From Laccaria trichodermophora (Eukaryota > Basidiomycota > Agaricomycetes > Agaricales > Hydnangiaceae), in assembly GCA_018417955.1 (NCBI GenBank), contig JACTVC010000020.1, positions 806,001 through 870,000 of the forward strand: a stretch of 64,000 nt of DNA, read 5' to 3'. Of the stretch, positions 32,623 through 44,252 are shown in pieces. Under the pieces are notes generated by a model, which was not told where the DNA came from, searched no databases, and was given only the letters and a program-made list of their open reading frames with translations. The position numbers were made by a program, and so were the translations under genes. Every line of letters begins with the position of its first letter. Within the stretch, counting starts at the first letter, position 1.

Positions 32623-35600
32623 CTACTTCGCAAGCTTTGAGCTCTTCGTCTTACTCGAAGCTGCAGCCGGTTTCTTCTTCTTTGGAGCCTTGATGAGGGA
32701 GTCCTTTGAAACGTCGTCGGAGTCGTCTTTATTTTTGCTTTCCTCATCGGAGGCTTCGTCCGCAATATCATCAGCCTGGTGCGGCGTTAGTAATGCAAGA
32801 TAGATCCCTTGCTGAAGATATCGAACCTCATAAGCCTCTTCGATATCGGGGGCAGGACCGCCTGCAAGTTTCTTGGGCACCTTTCCTAGATCTTGAGCCT
32901 TGTGGAAGGGTATAGGGTGCTCCGTGGCATTGTACCTAAGTCTCGATCAGAACATGACAAGGCTGCTTGATGGTATGGAACGTACTTTTTCGTGAAATTG
33001 CTCTTAGTGGCAGCGGTGATCTTCTTCAAGACATCGACGTCCTTGTGAGTGTCCACACCCAGCTCTAAGATAGTGTCCCAGCTTTCTCTATTGAGATAGT
33101 ACTCGTCCATGCGTTCAATGACCTCGTCCACAGCGCTCTATATCAAGATCGCTTCATCAACGCAAATCGAGGGAAGGAAACGGACAAAGCATACAGCTCC
33201 TACATCCATCAGAGGCTTCACGATATGGGGGAACAATGCTGGGATGTATGATTGTCGGATTTCGTGTTTATCACCTGAAACCTTGAGTCGCATCTGGATC
33301 TGAACGTCGCCCAACTGCCGGTTAAGTTTTGTCTGTTTTGAATTCTGTCCGAGCCACCTGGATCGCGTCAATTTCGATGACACATACTTCACACTTTGAC
33401 GCAGTAACTCACTGGGGGAACGACATCGAATTAGGTCCTCCATAATGAGCTCCCGTGCCGTACAGGAACGATGAAGGCCTGACAGCTGAGCAAACCGCAT
33501 GGAGGGGCATCAAGCCCCAATGTTGCTCTGGTCTGAGAGGGCCGGGTTAAAAATATCAGAGTTGACTCATCGCGGGATGGCTCACCCGTGAATCAGGGCA
33601 TCAACCAAGTCTCCATCTGATATCGAAGATGCCGCCTTATCCATCAACTCCAGCTCCTTCAGTATCTTCTCTGGTCCTTCCAGATTTCTCAATTTGGCGG
33701 GTTGAGTTTTGAGATAATTTTCCTGTACAAAAGGGATAGCTTGTTAACTGTGATGACGGGGAAAAGATACAGATACGTACCTGGATAAATAGTGGCACGA
33801 AGGAGTGATCTTGGAAGTAATATTCCATCTTCTCGCTCAACGTCTCCCTTGCCGTGTGAGAGAACAGGTAAGGGCCGAGCATTTTCGAGGTGATGTCGAA
33901 GGGCGACATGGTCGAATATTTCTCGTTCATCTTGGCGCTGGCATGGGTGGTCAATGGCGAATACGTGTGAGCAAATATGGGGGGACATACAGGTTCTTGC
34001 CCTCGTCAAAGCTCATTGCATCATTTGAAAGCTTCCAGGTGGACAGCATGTTGAGGACCTGCCGGATGTCCGATTGAGCACCAGTAATGAGTTGATCGAT
34101 GACGTTGGCTGGGATCTTCATCTTCTCCCTGAGCAGAGTAAACAATTAGTTGCGTTGAAACCATACTTCAAACCCTTACTTGAAGGCGATGGTCAAGATC
34201 CTCGAACGGATGGAGTTCACTTGAGGTCTACGCCCAACTTCAGTACGAAACTCGAAATGAAACAGAAACCGTGCTACTTCTGGAAGGTCAAATTGAAGGT
34301 CGTGGCTACCAGCGGCTTCAACTTTTGCGCTTGTCGGTCATTCGCTATGCAAATGATTGGTATCTACGTTGTGGAAAGGTCAGGATTGAAAAGGGTCTAG
34401 ACTATGAACTTGACCGACCTTGGTCTTCTTGATCAACGCGTTCAAAGCACCAACCCCACCGCGATCACCTGCCGACATGCCGTCGACTTCGTCCATGATA
34501 AGACACGTCTTGTCTGTAATTTGAACTCCAAGAGAGTTTGTGTCCTTGAAAGCGAATATGGATCATAAATTCATGGAAACGAGGTTGAGGCCTTACGTGC
34601 GCGCCATTGATATAACCATCGAGCGACTTGTTGTTGATGTTCATGCCATTCTGAGGGGCAATCGGTTAGGACAGCTGGCGCTGGATGGAACAGGAATGGA
34701 TCACCTCGACGAGCTTCTTACTCCGAGCATCGCTGGCGTTGAGCTCGATAGGCGTAAACCCTTCGAGTTTCGCACAGAGATGGGCACTGGTCGTCTTCCC
34801 AATTCCGGGAGATCCAGTGATGAGAACAGCACGGAACACATTCATACCATTCTTTCCAGGCTTTTTGAAACCGGACTTTAAGCTGTTTGGCCTATTAAAT
34901 GCAAATTAGCATCTCGTGTATACCATGCAAGCGAGACGAACCAGTCATGCAGCCATGATTGCAACTTTTCGACCTGGGACTTATTTCCGCAGACCTCCTT
35001 CAAAGACTGCGGCGCATATCGCGTGGTCCACAACTGCGTCGAAGGATCGATAGTTTTGCCGGATTGAGCAGCGATGTGGTCTTTCTCCTCCCGTTTCTCC
35101 ATCTCCTTAGCCGCCTTCTTAATCTCGGCCTGCTCCTTCTCCATCTTCTTCTTCGTCTTGTCATCGAGCTTCCCACTGCCCTTACGAGTGGCAATCAGCC
35201 CGAGGAACTCGTCCTCACTGAGAGTGTTGATTTTGTGCTTCTTGATGGCAGCAATTTTGCTTGGTCCCGCATTGTCCCCCAGGACGACATAATCTGTCTT
35301 ACTTGACGGTTGTAGCACCACTCGTCTGTGAAGCAATGTAAGAAGTTGGTTGAAAGAATCTTGGATCACGCACCCCCCGAATCGTTTGGCAAGGTCAATG
35401 GCTTCATCGCGAGCGAAGCTGCTCAGCTCTCCCGTAAAAACAAAGGAGAGTCCCGCAAGGCAATCAGGTGCGCCATCTGGAACCTCCTTGGAGCCACGCG
35501 CCGCCGGCCCAGCAAGCTTCGCCGCTTTCGCCGCAGCCCAACTACGAGAATGAGATCGATTACTGCAAAAGAGCAAGGACTCACTCAAATTTTTGCGGCT

Positions 35601-36658
35601 TAGCAGCAATTTCTTTCTCTTTGCCTTTCCCATTCTCCACCGCCTTTGGTTTCTCTGCGGTTTTCTTGGGTGCTGCAACCTTCTTCACCGGCTTGCGTGG
35701 CTTCTCCTCCTCTTTCTCTGAAACTTCAGACCCAGAATCTGGACTATCGCCAGGTGACTGCATATCGAAATCGTCGTCGTCCGTCTCCCGTTTCCTCGGT
35801 TTGAGCCTTGATTTGCTTGTCGACGCCTTTGGGGTGGGCTTGTTCTTCACCGATCCAGCCTTCGATTTTGTGGACACAGCTGATTTCTTCTTGGGGGGCG
35901 AGAATTCCTCCTCATCACTGGACACCAGTGCCGTTGGCTTCTTGCGCTTACGTGCGGCTGAAACGGGCACGTCGTCGTCGCTGTCGTTAACTTCCAGAGG
36001 CTTGGTCGAAACTTTTCGAGATGGTTTTTGACTAAGAGAGGATCAGCTTGAACCACGTCAAGGAAAGGTTACTGACGGTGACGGCTTTTTCTTGACCTTG
36101 ACCCCATCATCTGTACCAGGTCATTCAAGGAGTAATAGTATGAGCTGCGTTTCGCACCGCTTTCATCGCTCGATAAAAGAGCAGAGGCCTTCTTCGGCTT
36201 TGAGGATCGCTTCTTGACCACAGGTTCATCATCACTGTCAACCAAGCGCGCCTTGCTGGGCTGTTTCACGCTTCGGCAAGCATTAGAAACAGATAGATTC
36301 TGCACGTCAGAAATCGCTTACAGTGGATGGTTCTTTGTTTTACTGTGGTTGACCGTCAGACATATTTCGAATCATTTCTCGGAACTGACCTATCATCGTC
36401 ACCTGTTTTCTACAGTTTTCACAACCTGAGCAAACAATTCTCATGTAGAGTACTCACTTATTTCGATCGTATCCTCTTTTCGTGAACCTAACGTTGATAT
36501 CTGCCGAATATGGTCAGTGAGGGCCGTTGCAAGAAGAGAATCTAACATATACGAACAGGAGTCAAAGCTGGCGTCTTCTGCCCTGAGGGGCCTTTGAAAA
36601 ACATTCGGATGTCCTTTGCACCGGGCTTCACAACTTTTGCAAGGTTTGTAGGCGCCAT
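32623..36658 (-). CDS. RFC1: replication factor C subunit 1 (clamp loader large subunit)
   Basis: Large subunit of the RFC complex that loads PCNA onto primed DNA in the nucleus. Start ATG at 36658 ([10 protein letters not shown]); KDIRMFFKG near residue 16 is a PCNA-box-like motif at the usual place. An acidic/lysine-rich linker follows. A BRCT domain ([20 protein letters not shown], about 35.4-35.5 kb) precedes [17 protein letters not shown]. The AAA+ core has Walker [14 protein letters not shown] (about 34.8 kb), the sequence [11 protein letters not shown] and Walker [17 protein letters not shown] (about 34.5 kb). The RFC1 C-terminal domain follows and the protein ends in a Lys/Ala-rich tail KSSKLAK. 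Split by many short introns. Layout and length agree with fungal RFC1, so it is probably complete. Confidence 0.95.
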
Positions 36659-36899
36659 GATGATGAGGCGACGGGCGGCGAGCTCGTCGTTGTTCGATGT
36701 GAGGCGCGACTGTGACACAATCGTTGCATTTGTGACGAGATTGTGACGAAACGCGTTTCTAGCGCTCATTGAGCTCGGATTTAACTCGGATTGCAACAGC
36801 TCAGCCTACAATCTTTGCTTCAAGCTCAGTGATTTGGAGAGGAGGCACGTGAGAGTGCTCTATGTAGTCGACACTTTATCTTAGCGCCATTCTTGAAGA

Positions 36900-36906
36900 T
36901 ATAAAA
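36900..36906 (+). promoter_or_regulatory. TATA-like box without an assigned gene
   Basis: TATAAAA followed by GGG lies between RFC1 (minus, start 36658) and the F-box-like gene. The nearest plus-strand frame (37080-37310, 76 codons, hydrophobic start) has no family signal, so the target is uncertain. Confidence 0.25.
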
Positions 36907-37355
36907 GGGCTGCTTTTCAGTGAAGCTTTCTGATCGGTACTAAGAGCTGGACCGTACTTTGACCTGGCTCATTGACGCATATTTCTAGAGTACCTATCGC
37001 CATGACTATAATTCTGGCTCGAACTTCTGATGCTTCCCCACGCCTATCTCTCGTTTCTCAAACCAGCCTTTAAATCTTCATGGAATCGTTCCTGGCCCTA
37101 ATTTTTTCCAGCACTTTTTTCTGCACAATTAACACCGTGCTCGACGATTCGATTCCTCCGGAATATCATACACGATGGTGTAGGACTCACGCCGAAATCA
37201 CTTCATTTATTTGCCGTTTATCAAGCTGCAGATTAACCGGGCTCAAGTCCCAAGAGCTGGGGTTCTCTCTGTGTCGCGTGAAGTTCATGATGCTCGCTCG
37301 ATCCCACTAAGTCCGTCTATGGAGTACACTCTCCCAGGCATTGCCTTGAACCGAC

Positions 37356-38324
37356 TTAGAGCTCAAGGTTTTGCTCCGTGTATCGGACAGCCCCCTCCCA
37401 AATGCCCTCACCACCTTTCGTCCCTTCGAGCCACTCCTTCTCGGTATCCAGGGATGTAGTGGCATAGGCATAGAGTCTATTGTTCATCTTCCTCCACTTC
37501 TTTATCCCGCTCTTCGCCTGTGCTTGTTGAGCCTCTGACAGGATGTCAGTGAATATCACGATCACCACCATCTTAATTTGTGAATTGGCACTTGTAAGCA
37601 GGTAGTGGCCTTGATAGACACTATTATCATGGTACGGCAAAGCCAAATTGGTGAGGCAGGTCAACAAAGGGAGGTGGAGTTGATGATAGTATGCTATCAA
37701 CGGTGTGAGCCGCAAATGTGTGATCCTTGAGAAAATAGGGAATTTGGAGGGATCCGGATTCGATGCATTGAATCCACTTTCGAGCATTTTTATCTGAGAC
37801 AGCCTTGCACTTGAAATGTGTGTTGAGGTAAAAATGAGGAGGGAAAGGTCTTGTTCCTGCCAAAGGGCGGCATCGGAAAGAACACGCCAGGGATGTCTAC
37901 CGCATGCCGCCTCAATCAAGTGCTCGAAGGATCGCCAATCAGTGGCAAGATTCTTGAGGTTCTTGCAGCTGTCGAAAAGAAAAACCAAGGAATCCGCGAC
38001 GTGAGGCATCCAAATGTTCTGAATGAGATCGCTGGGGGTAAGATGAGAGGGTTCGTGAAGGACGTTGCCTGCGACTATCTGGACAGCTCGAAAGTTGCTT
38101 TCAGGGTTTTTTATCATCAAGGAAACAAGCAGATGGCGCAGGGCTATGGTTCTACCCCATGTGGATACGGACCAGAGGGTGTAGCAGAAACGCCTGCACT
38201 CGGCGGCTGCGAGGTGAAAGATGATTTCAAGCAGCTCTATGGGTAGTTCAATCGTCGAATCATTGTGGAAGTGTAAATCTTCGGGGAGCCAGTCGACGTC
38301 CATCTTTTGTCCATCCCTGATCAT
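37356..38324 (-). CDS. F-box-like protein, Agaricomycete lineage-specific family
   Basis: A single uninterrupted frame of 322 codons; ATG at 38324. The N-terminal IELPIELLEIIFHLAA resembles an F-box core (LP-ELL--IF). Then come an STWGRTIALRHL block and NLKNLA followed by leucine-rich stretches (THLRL, TNLALPY). It is clearly related to each half of the neighbouring 663-codon gene by the shared order STW, FRA-QI-AG, LHEPS/LHQPS, QNIWM, CKNLKNLA/CPNLKNLA, and EWLE-TKGG-IWE at the C-terminus. Such proteins could be SCF ubiquitin-ligase adaptors, but no substrate or Skp1 contact can be shown here. Confidence 0.7.
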   Translation of the reverse strand: MIRDGQKMDVDWLPEDLHFHNDSTIELPIELLEIIFHLAAAECRRFCYTLWSVSTWGRTIALRHLLVSLMIKNPESNFRAVQIVAGNVLHEPSHLTPSDLIQNIWMPHVADSLVFLFDSCKNLKNLATDWRSFEHLIEAACGRHPWRVLSDAALWQEQDLSLLIFTSTHISSARLSQIKMLESGFNASNPDPSKFPIFSRITHLRLTPLIAYYHQLHLPLLTCLTNLALPYHDNSVYQGHYLLTSANSQIKMVVIVIFTDILSEAQQAQAKSGIKKWRKMNNRLYAYATTSLDTEKEWLEGTKGGEGIWEGAVRYTEQNLEL

Positions 38325-38396
38325 GGTGCGAGGCCTTCAAGTTGAACGGTGTGTGTTTATTTGCTACTATTTTTCTTTAGCCAACCATGACAGTAT

Positions 38397-38722
38397 TTGA
38401 ATCTCCCTAACCTCATCGACGACGACCCTGATACAGGAGAAACCTGGTGGAGAGACCATAAACCATGGCTCGATAAATGCGGACTGACGCTTCGACCACG
38501 CGTCGCGCGCGGTTGGATACCGTCTTGGATCGGTAATGTTTCCCCATACACTTGTGAGGACTTTCAGTCCTATCCGGTATGAGTGTTCAGCAATTGCGCA
38601 TCCATTCTTTAATAATTAATTTGCTCTACAGATACCTGTCGTTTAAGATGCTCTTCGACTCGGAAAGGATGATCAACGAGTGGTCATGCTGAAGAACGTA
38701 GATCCTAAGATTCCTAACGAGT
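38397..38722 (+). pseudogene. relic of a fungal protein-kinase-like gene, N-terminal part
   Basis: The frame from 38397 reads MNLPNLIDDDPDTGETWWRD, then LTLRPRVARGWIPSW, a block I know from the start of Agaricomycete kinase-like proteins. After a short intron-like gap near 38580-38632 it continues P-V-V, an in-frame stop (TAA, about 38646), then DALRLGKDD and VVMLKNVDPK, which resembles the ATP-binding Lys strand. The rest of the kinase is absent. The stop and the truncation mark it as a relic between two F-box-like genes. Confidence 0.5.
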
Positions 38723-39106
38723 ACGCAACAGAATATCAATGCGGCATCATAACCTTCCGCTTCTCACTGCTCACATCATATTTTCTTTGGTTGGGGAAGA
38801 TGGAGGATTCTGAAGCCGCTACGGCCCACAGTATATGAGAAAAAGTGTGGATGTAGCGACTAGCGCTTGACGAAACAAGTATTAGAGAAGTTAGTATGCA
38901 ATTGGTGTGACACAGTGTGCACGCGAAGTATAAATCTTCTTTCTGGTGATGATTGCGTTTTCTGAAGAAGACATACAGGTCACAAAACTTTATCATGTAT
39001 CACCTAGAAGAAGGGAAGGCAAAACAAAACGATATTCGTTCACTACTCCAAAACCGCTCTCGAGTCTAACAAACACTGACAGTGAGTACGCAAAATAGCC
39101 CCAGGC

Positions 39107-41098
39107 TCATTCCAACTGGTCAACCAGCTGCTCGGTATATTTTATAGCTCTTTCCCAGATATCGAGACCGCCCTTGGTTTCCTCGAGCCATTCCATCTGA
39201 ACCTCCTGAGACGACATTGGGTATCCGTAAAGCCTCTCCTTTGAACCTGACATACATCTTTTCATCTTGATATATTTTTCCACATCCCGTCGTTCCCGTT
39301 CATGAAGTCTGTCAACCATAAGGATCATAACCAGCATCTTTAGATGTCGGGTGGCATCTAAGAGTCGGGAGAGTTCAAATGCGTCAAACTGCAAGGCAAT
39401 ATACGGCAGAGCGAGATGGGTCAGGAGGGTGAACTTTGAAAGAGGGATTGTTGCGTAATTCTCTGTGAAGGTCCATCGCAATCGTGATATCCTCGGAAAA
39501 ATAAAGGAGCTCAGGTCTGTCATGGTCTGACATAAATGCAGTGTGTTGGAATCGACATCTTCAATAATGAAGAGGAGATGGAGGTCCTGTTTCCGCGACA
39601 TAGCCTCATTTGAGAGTGGTATTTGAGCGGTTCGACTGGAGGCACGAGTCAAGTGCATGAATTCAAAGCAACGAATTGCAAGATTTTTGAGGTTGGGACA
39701 GTTTTCGAAAATGAAAACAAATGATTCCGCAAAATGGTCCATCCAAATATTTCGAACAATCGTGCCTGGGATCAGTTGGGAAGGTTGGTGAAGAATGTTT
39801 CCAGCAGAAATCTGTAAGGCTCGGAAGTGACTCCTTGAATTTGTTATCGTCAACGTAACAAATAAGTGGCGTTGTGCCAGGGCTCTCGTCCAAGTAGATA
39901 ATCTGCATATACTCCGGCAGAAATCTTCTGAAATAGCTGCCGCGAAATGAAAGATGGTCTCGATAAGCTCGTGGGGGAGCTGGATGCCAGGTTCAAACAG
40001 TTGGATGGGATCAAAGCATTCTATTTTCGGTTGGACAAGGCTGAGGTTTCGAGAAGGGTTTGTGAGTGCAAGCATGCTGATACGTTTAGTTGGGACGTAC
40101 AAGTGCTGATGGACCAGCTTGTCAGTATACTCAATGGCCTTTTCCCAAATGCTGAGGCTGCCCTTCATTTCCTCAAACCATTCCGTGTGGACGTTCATGG
40201 AGAGGGTAGGGTACCCATAAAGCAAGGATCCCTTCTGTGCATGTCTTTTATCCAGTATAAAATTTTCCACCTTCTGTTGTTCCCCTTCATCGAGACTATC
40301 AATCACAATGATTACAACCAGCATCTCGAGATTTTTGGCACTCTTCAAGAGCCGGTCAATCCCATCGAATGTATGGCATAGCATGTCACAGCACGGTAGA
40401 GCGAGATGGGTAAGGAGATTGAAGCTTGAAAAGTGAAACGAACTGCAGTCCCATATTCGAGAAAATCGTAGTCGCTTTATTTTGGGAAAAATTAAAGAAT
40501 TTTCGGCTTTTGGAAATAGATTTGCAGTCCAACGGTAATTTTCATGAGTGATAAAGAAAAGATGTAGTTCCTGTATCCGCGATATTGCTTCCGCCGACAG
40601 GCGTTTTGCTGCGGTCCTAGTATAATTCAAAGGACCGGCCCGACTCAGGCTCTCGAACATAGAGCACCGAATTGCGAGGTTTCTGAGGTTGGGGCAGCTC
40701 TCGACAATGTAAACAAATGATTCCGCAAAATGGTCCATCCAAATATTCTGAACGAGCGCACCAGGGAGTTGGGAAGGTTGATGGAGAATTCTGCCTGCGG
40801 TGATCTGCAAGGCTCGAAAGTGACTCTCCGCATCAGTTATCGTCAGGGTAGCAAATAGATAACATTGCGCTAGGGATCTGCTCCAGGTAGACACTTTGCA
40901 GATACTATGGCAGAAATCTCTCGAATTTGCCGCGGCGAAATGGAAGATAGTCTCGATAAGGTCGTGAGGGAGTTGAATGAGAGGAGGTTGAATAGAAAGA
41001 GATTGCATGGAAGAAGATTGAAAGGAAGGAGATCCTTCTGTTCTGGGTCGATTTCTAACAGATATGGGGTTTTGAAGGGAGTCTGTGAGCGAAGGCAT
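39107..41098 (-). CDS. double-domain F-box-like protein (internal duplication)
   Basis: One frame of 663 codons, ATG at 41098. Residues about 35-335 and 370-663 are two copies of the same unit as the 322-codon neighbour: IQLPHDLIETIFHFAAA and IQLPHELIETIFHFAAA, each followed by FCHSIC/FCRSIC, FRALQI-AG, LHQPSQL, NIWMDHFAESFV and CPNLRNLAIRC/CPNLKNLAIRC. The halves are more like each other than like the neighbour, so they arose by a later tandem duplication joined in frame. Whether it is one protein or two genes whose border is missed cannot be settled here. I see no stop between the halves. Function as for the neighbour: possible SCF adaptor. Confidence 0.75.
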   Translation of the reverse strand: MPSLTDSLQNPISVRNRPRTEGSPSFQSSSMQSLSIQPPLIQLPHDLIETIFHFAAANSRDFCHSICKVSTWSRSLAQCYLFATLTITDAESHFRALQITAGRILHQPSQLPGALVQNIWMDHFAESFVYIVESCPNLRNLAIRCSMFESLSRAGPLNYTRTAAKRLSAEAISRIQELHLFFITHENYRWTANLFPKAENSLIFPKIKRLRFSRIWDCSSFHFSSFNLLTHLALPCCDMLCHTFDGIDRLLKSAKNLEMLVVIIVIDSLDEGEQQKVENFILDKRHAQKGSLLYGYPTLSMNVHTEWFEEMKGSLSIWEKAIEYTDKLVHQHLYVPTKRISMLALTNPSRNLSLVQPKIECFDPIQLFEPGIQLPHELIETIFHFAAAISEDFCRSICRLSTWTRALAQRHLFVTLTITNSRSHFRALQISAGNILHQPSQLIPGTIVRNIWMDHFAESFVFIFENCPNLKNLAIRCFEFMHLTRASSRTAQIPLSNEAMSRKQDLHLLFIIEDVDSNTLHLCQTMTDLSSFIFPRISRLRWTFTENYATIPLSKFTLLTHLALPYIALQFDAFELSRLLDATRHLKMLVMILMVDRLHERERRDVEKYIKMKRCMSGSKERLYGYPMSSQEVQMEWLEETKGGLDIWERAIKYTEQLVDQLE

Positions 41099-41232
41099 GC
41101 TTGTGAGATGAGTTACGATGCTCGATTGGCGCTTGTTGTGTTGTTGTGTTTGCAGAAACGATCACGGGATGAATTCATTTTTTGAACACCAACCAACTCT
41201 ATCATCTTGAATATCCCAAGAGTATCCCAATT

Positions 41233-42597
41233 ATGCCCTTCTTGACTCCCCAACAACCACCTGGTATTGGTTTCCAAAACCTCAAGAATGTCGACCAGCC
41301 AACCAAAGATGTCAGGGAGCCACCATCGATTGATGAGGTTACAGTCGAGAGCAGGGTACCCGTTTTACGACTCGACGTCGACGCTATATCGGACGCAGTA
41401 GCTGCAAGGCTTGCAACTAGTCTGTTAAGTCACGTCTTATATCTAAAGAACCAGGTTCCATTGTGAGTTCGGCTAGTTTGCAGGCGACATCAGGAGCTGA
41501 TGCTACACACCTGAAGTCCTGTTGCCCAACTAGGACGGTTACCAGGAGGAAATGTACGTGATTACACCCACTCATATGTTAACTCTTGCTTACAAAATGA
41601 ACTCGCCAGGCAAACACGCGTGCTGCGAAACAGCGCGCCGAACTACTTGCCTCGTTTGATACCCTTTCGTCGCACCTGGATACGACGTTCACAGCCCTTT
41701 CCACGGCGTTCGCTCGGTGTCAGAGCTCCTCTTTATCCTCAGACTCTGTTGCACAAAACTTGCCTCCAAAGAAATCCGGAGTTGCTCGGGCTTACCTGGC
41801 GATCCTTGTTGGACCAAGTCTGAGTACCCCAAAATCGAAGGTGATACTTACTGTCGATGGGCTTGATGCCCGTATCTGGGGCCAGAGGGAAGAGAGTGGT
41901 AAACTAGAAGAAGAAGACGGTGAAGTCGATGAGGAGGTCGACGACGAAGAAGAAGAAGAAGCCGATGACGATGACGCTGACTCCGACGATCAAGAAGAAC
42001 CAGAAGACAGCGATGACGATGACGAAGATGTCAGTGAACCCGACGGCGATACCGACAGCGACGAAGAAGAAGACACAGCTCCTCCTCCGTATATTTCCCA
42101 TGCAGAAGAACAAAAATTTTTGAGCAGTGCCGACCGTCTGCTCTCTCGGACATTAGCAGGCGCCGACGCTGAAAATTACGGTTTATCAGCAGAACTATGT
42201 ACGACCGTTCTCCCTTCATCCTAATAACTCTTCTAACGCACGCTCCTTAGCCCCAACACAGACTCACATCCTCATTCGCGCGCCACGGCGGTTCGCCCAC
42301 CCTGCATGGATACCCCGCCAAAACGTCACCGCCTCACTAGAGGCGGTCCTACATGAATTCCTTGACGAATCTCTTCAACGAAAGGTCACTGATGCGGTCT
42401 CCAAACAGAAATCCAGTAGATCAGTGAAACAAAAGAAAGGAAAACCAGAAGGTGTTTGGCTGACCTGCCGTGACGGGATAAACCCGGACTTGACCCTCTT
42501 TCATGATGCTCTAGAACAGGGGCCGAGCATCGCTGAAGACGATGAAATGATCTGGTGGAGCTGGGACGGAAAACTTGTCGGGTTTTCCGATTGGTGA
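41233..42597 (+). CDS. p31comet-like (MAD2L1-binding protein) homologue
   Basis: Four exons, 41233-41462, 41517-41553, 41610-42198 and 42251-42597, join to 400 codons. By eye the order of blocks follows animal p31comet, which binds MAD2 and helps switch off the spindle checkpoint: LLSHVLYLKNQVPF and PVAQLGRLPGG (like the LLKHIMYQRQQLPLPYEQL region), a helix ASFDTLSSHLD, then RAYLAILVGPSLSTPK and the final EMIWWSWDGKLVGFSDW (like IWFQ...FKGF). A long Asp/Glu-rich insert at codons about 160-225 (41910-42075) is not in animal proteins. I chose ATG 41233; a frame reaching further upstream lacks an ATG. Resemblance is weak, so treat as a hypothesis. Confidence 0.5.
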
Positions 42598-43204
42598 CTT
42601 GGGCAATGTTACCACTAGGGCTTTTGATTGGGAATTCTATTTCGACAGCATCCACAACATTTCTTACAAGTACACGGTCTACGGGATCGCTTGACCTACT
42701 GGAATTATACTTCGGAATCATCGCTTTTATTGCTATCATGTCTTTTCATTATCAAAGTCTGTGGATCCTTTTCAAATTGTCAAAACGTCGTGGATCTCCG
42801 AGTCTTGGGGTAAGAGTCGCATTCGTCCAGAATTCCAGCTGAGCGGAGTCATGAACGGCGGCTCTGAAATCTTCCGCGAAATTCGTGGGCCCGCCGGTCT
42901 TGCATGCATGGATGCGACCCTACACTTATTTTTTAGGACAATTATATTGGAGTGATAACCCCTAGCTCCCTCCAAGACGGCCTCAGGTAGAAGGATTGAG
43001 AACTAGAATTATTCCTTGATCCCTCGCGAGCTTAAGCTCGAACGGAGGAAAACAAAAAAGCTCACAAAGAGAACATAGGGAGAAAGACTTGGATGTCGAT
43101 GTTTCGGGTGTTTGCCTATATTTCTCCCGGAGGTTCAAGCTTATAACTTGCTTCCGTCCCTTCCGCCCGGAATATGTGCTCGGACGTAAACTCCTTTTAG
43201 TTCT
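42598..43204. other. intergenic, no gene seen
   Basis: Between the p31comet-like gene and the first secreted-protein gene. The right half is the promoter region repeated upstream of the other two copies (CGGAGGTT, GTTCAAGC, TTATAA words). Confidence 0.4.
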
Positions 43205-43213
43205 TATAAATAG
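43205..43213 (+). promoter_or_regulatory. TATA box of secreted-protein gene 1
   Basis: TATAAATAG followed by GGGAGTAGTATG, 73 bp upstream of the ATG at 43278. The same arrangement occurs before gene 2. Confidence 0.6.
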
Positions 43214-43277
43214 GGGAGTAGTATGTGTTTTTTTGCGACTGTCTTCGTCTCCCCGACCATCATCAACTGCCCAGAAA

Positions 43278-43641
43278 ATGCATCTCTCTTTTTTCACGCT
43301 CATCACCTCCTTAGCACTCGCAGGAGTGCGCGCAGCACCCGCAGGTCAACCTTCCGGAGTCTCTTCCTGCACTTTCACCTGCCCTTTACAAGATGGAGCC
43401 GCCTTTCCACTGGGCGAAAACGAAAACGATGGCACTACCTTGTTTTGCAGTTATCCCGCCTTTGCAGGTGAAAACCCCCGTGATCTATTCTGCGAATATT
43501 CCTCCGTCAGTCTTCCTCCGTATATGCGCCGCTCACTTCCGCTGACCAAATCCGAATTTATTACTTGAATAGATCACCGGCGCGCTCACAGAGGATAACG
43601 ACGCAGGCTTTTGTCCCAAGCTAGCGGTCTCCTCTTGCTAG
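43278..43641 (+). CDS. small secreted cysteine-rich protein, tandem copy 1 (C-terminally shortened)
   Basis: Exon 1 43278-43505, intron 43506-43572, exon 2 43573-43641; 98 residues. The signal peptide MHLSFFTLITSLALAGVRA is followed by APAG. The six-cysteine pattern is C-x3-C-P ... LFCSYPA ... LFCEYSS ... GFCP ... SSC, with TGALTEDNDAG between. Copies 2 and 3 continue with a STRRR-type basic tail, but here a 9-bp insertion directly after the last Cys codon creates TAG at 43639. The cysteine domain is complete and the tail is lost. Likely secreted. The family is unnamed to me; its function is unknown. Confidence 0.75.
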
Positions 43642-44177
43642 CTCATGATCCACCCGTCGTCGTAACACGCTCCCGCAACCTCCAAGTATATGTCGCTCTA
43701 AGACGGCCGTCTTCGTACCCAACGACAAAGTTGGGGCGGAGTTTAAGAAAAGCGTCACGGTCGGGCTCGCATTCCATCTTCCTCGTCGCCATCATAAACT
43801 GAAGCTGACGCCCACCTTTGACTGTCTCGCCTGTTAAGCTACCCATTCAACCTTTGGACACTTTTTGGATTTTTTTTGCTCGTTGTATATACTACCCTTT
43901 TTTATTGAATAAACCTGAAGTTGGGCTTATGCGGAAACCAGACTTTTTCTGTGAGGCGTCGCGAAACTTGAACGTGAACGGAGAAAAAAAAAAGATTCAC
44001 AAGTGAATTGCAAAGAAGGTAAGGATAGAGACTCCAAAGAGGCTCCTAGAGGTGGATGTCGGAGGCTCGGAGCGGAGTTAAAAATATAGCTTGCTTCCGA
44101 GTCCGTCCCCGTTCAACTCATGTGCTCACAGGACATAAATATATCGGTCAGCTACAGGTCAGCCACCTTCTAGTCCT

Positions 44178-44184
44178 TATAAAA
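44178..44184 (+). promoter_or_regulatory. TATA box of secreted-protein gene 2
   Basis: TATAAAA followed by GGGGGGCAGTATG, 75 bp upstream of the ATG at 44253. The surrounding 150 bp matches the upstream regions of copies 1 and 3. Confidence 0.6.
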
Positions 44185-44252
44185 GGGGGGCAGTATGTGG
44201 TTTCTTGCAACGACTGTCATCGTCTCCCCAACCATCATCCACTGCCCACAAG

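Noticed and set aside
37080..37310. 76-codon frame downstream of a TATA-like box
   Set aside because: Hydrophobic start looks signal-like but there is no family pattern and no conserved copy in the window.
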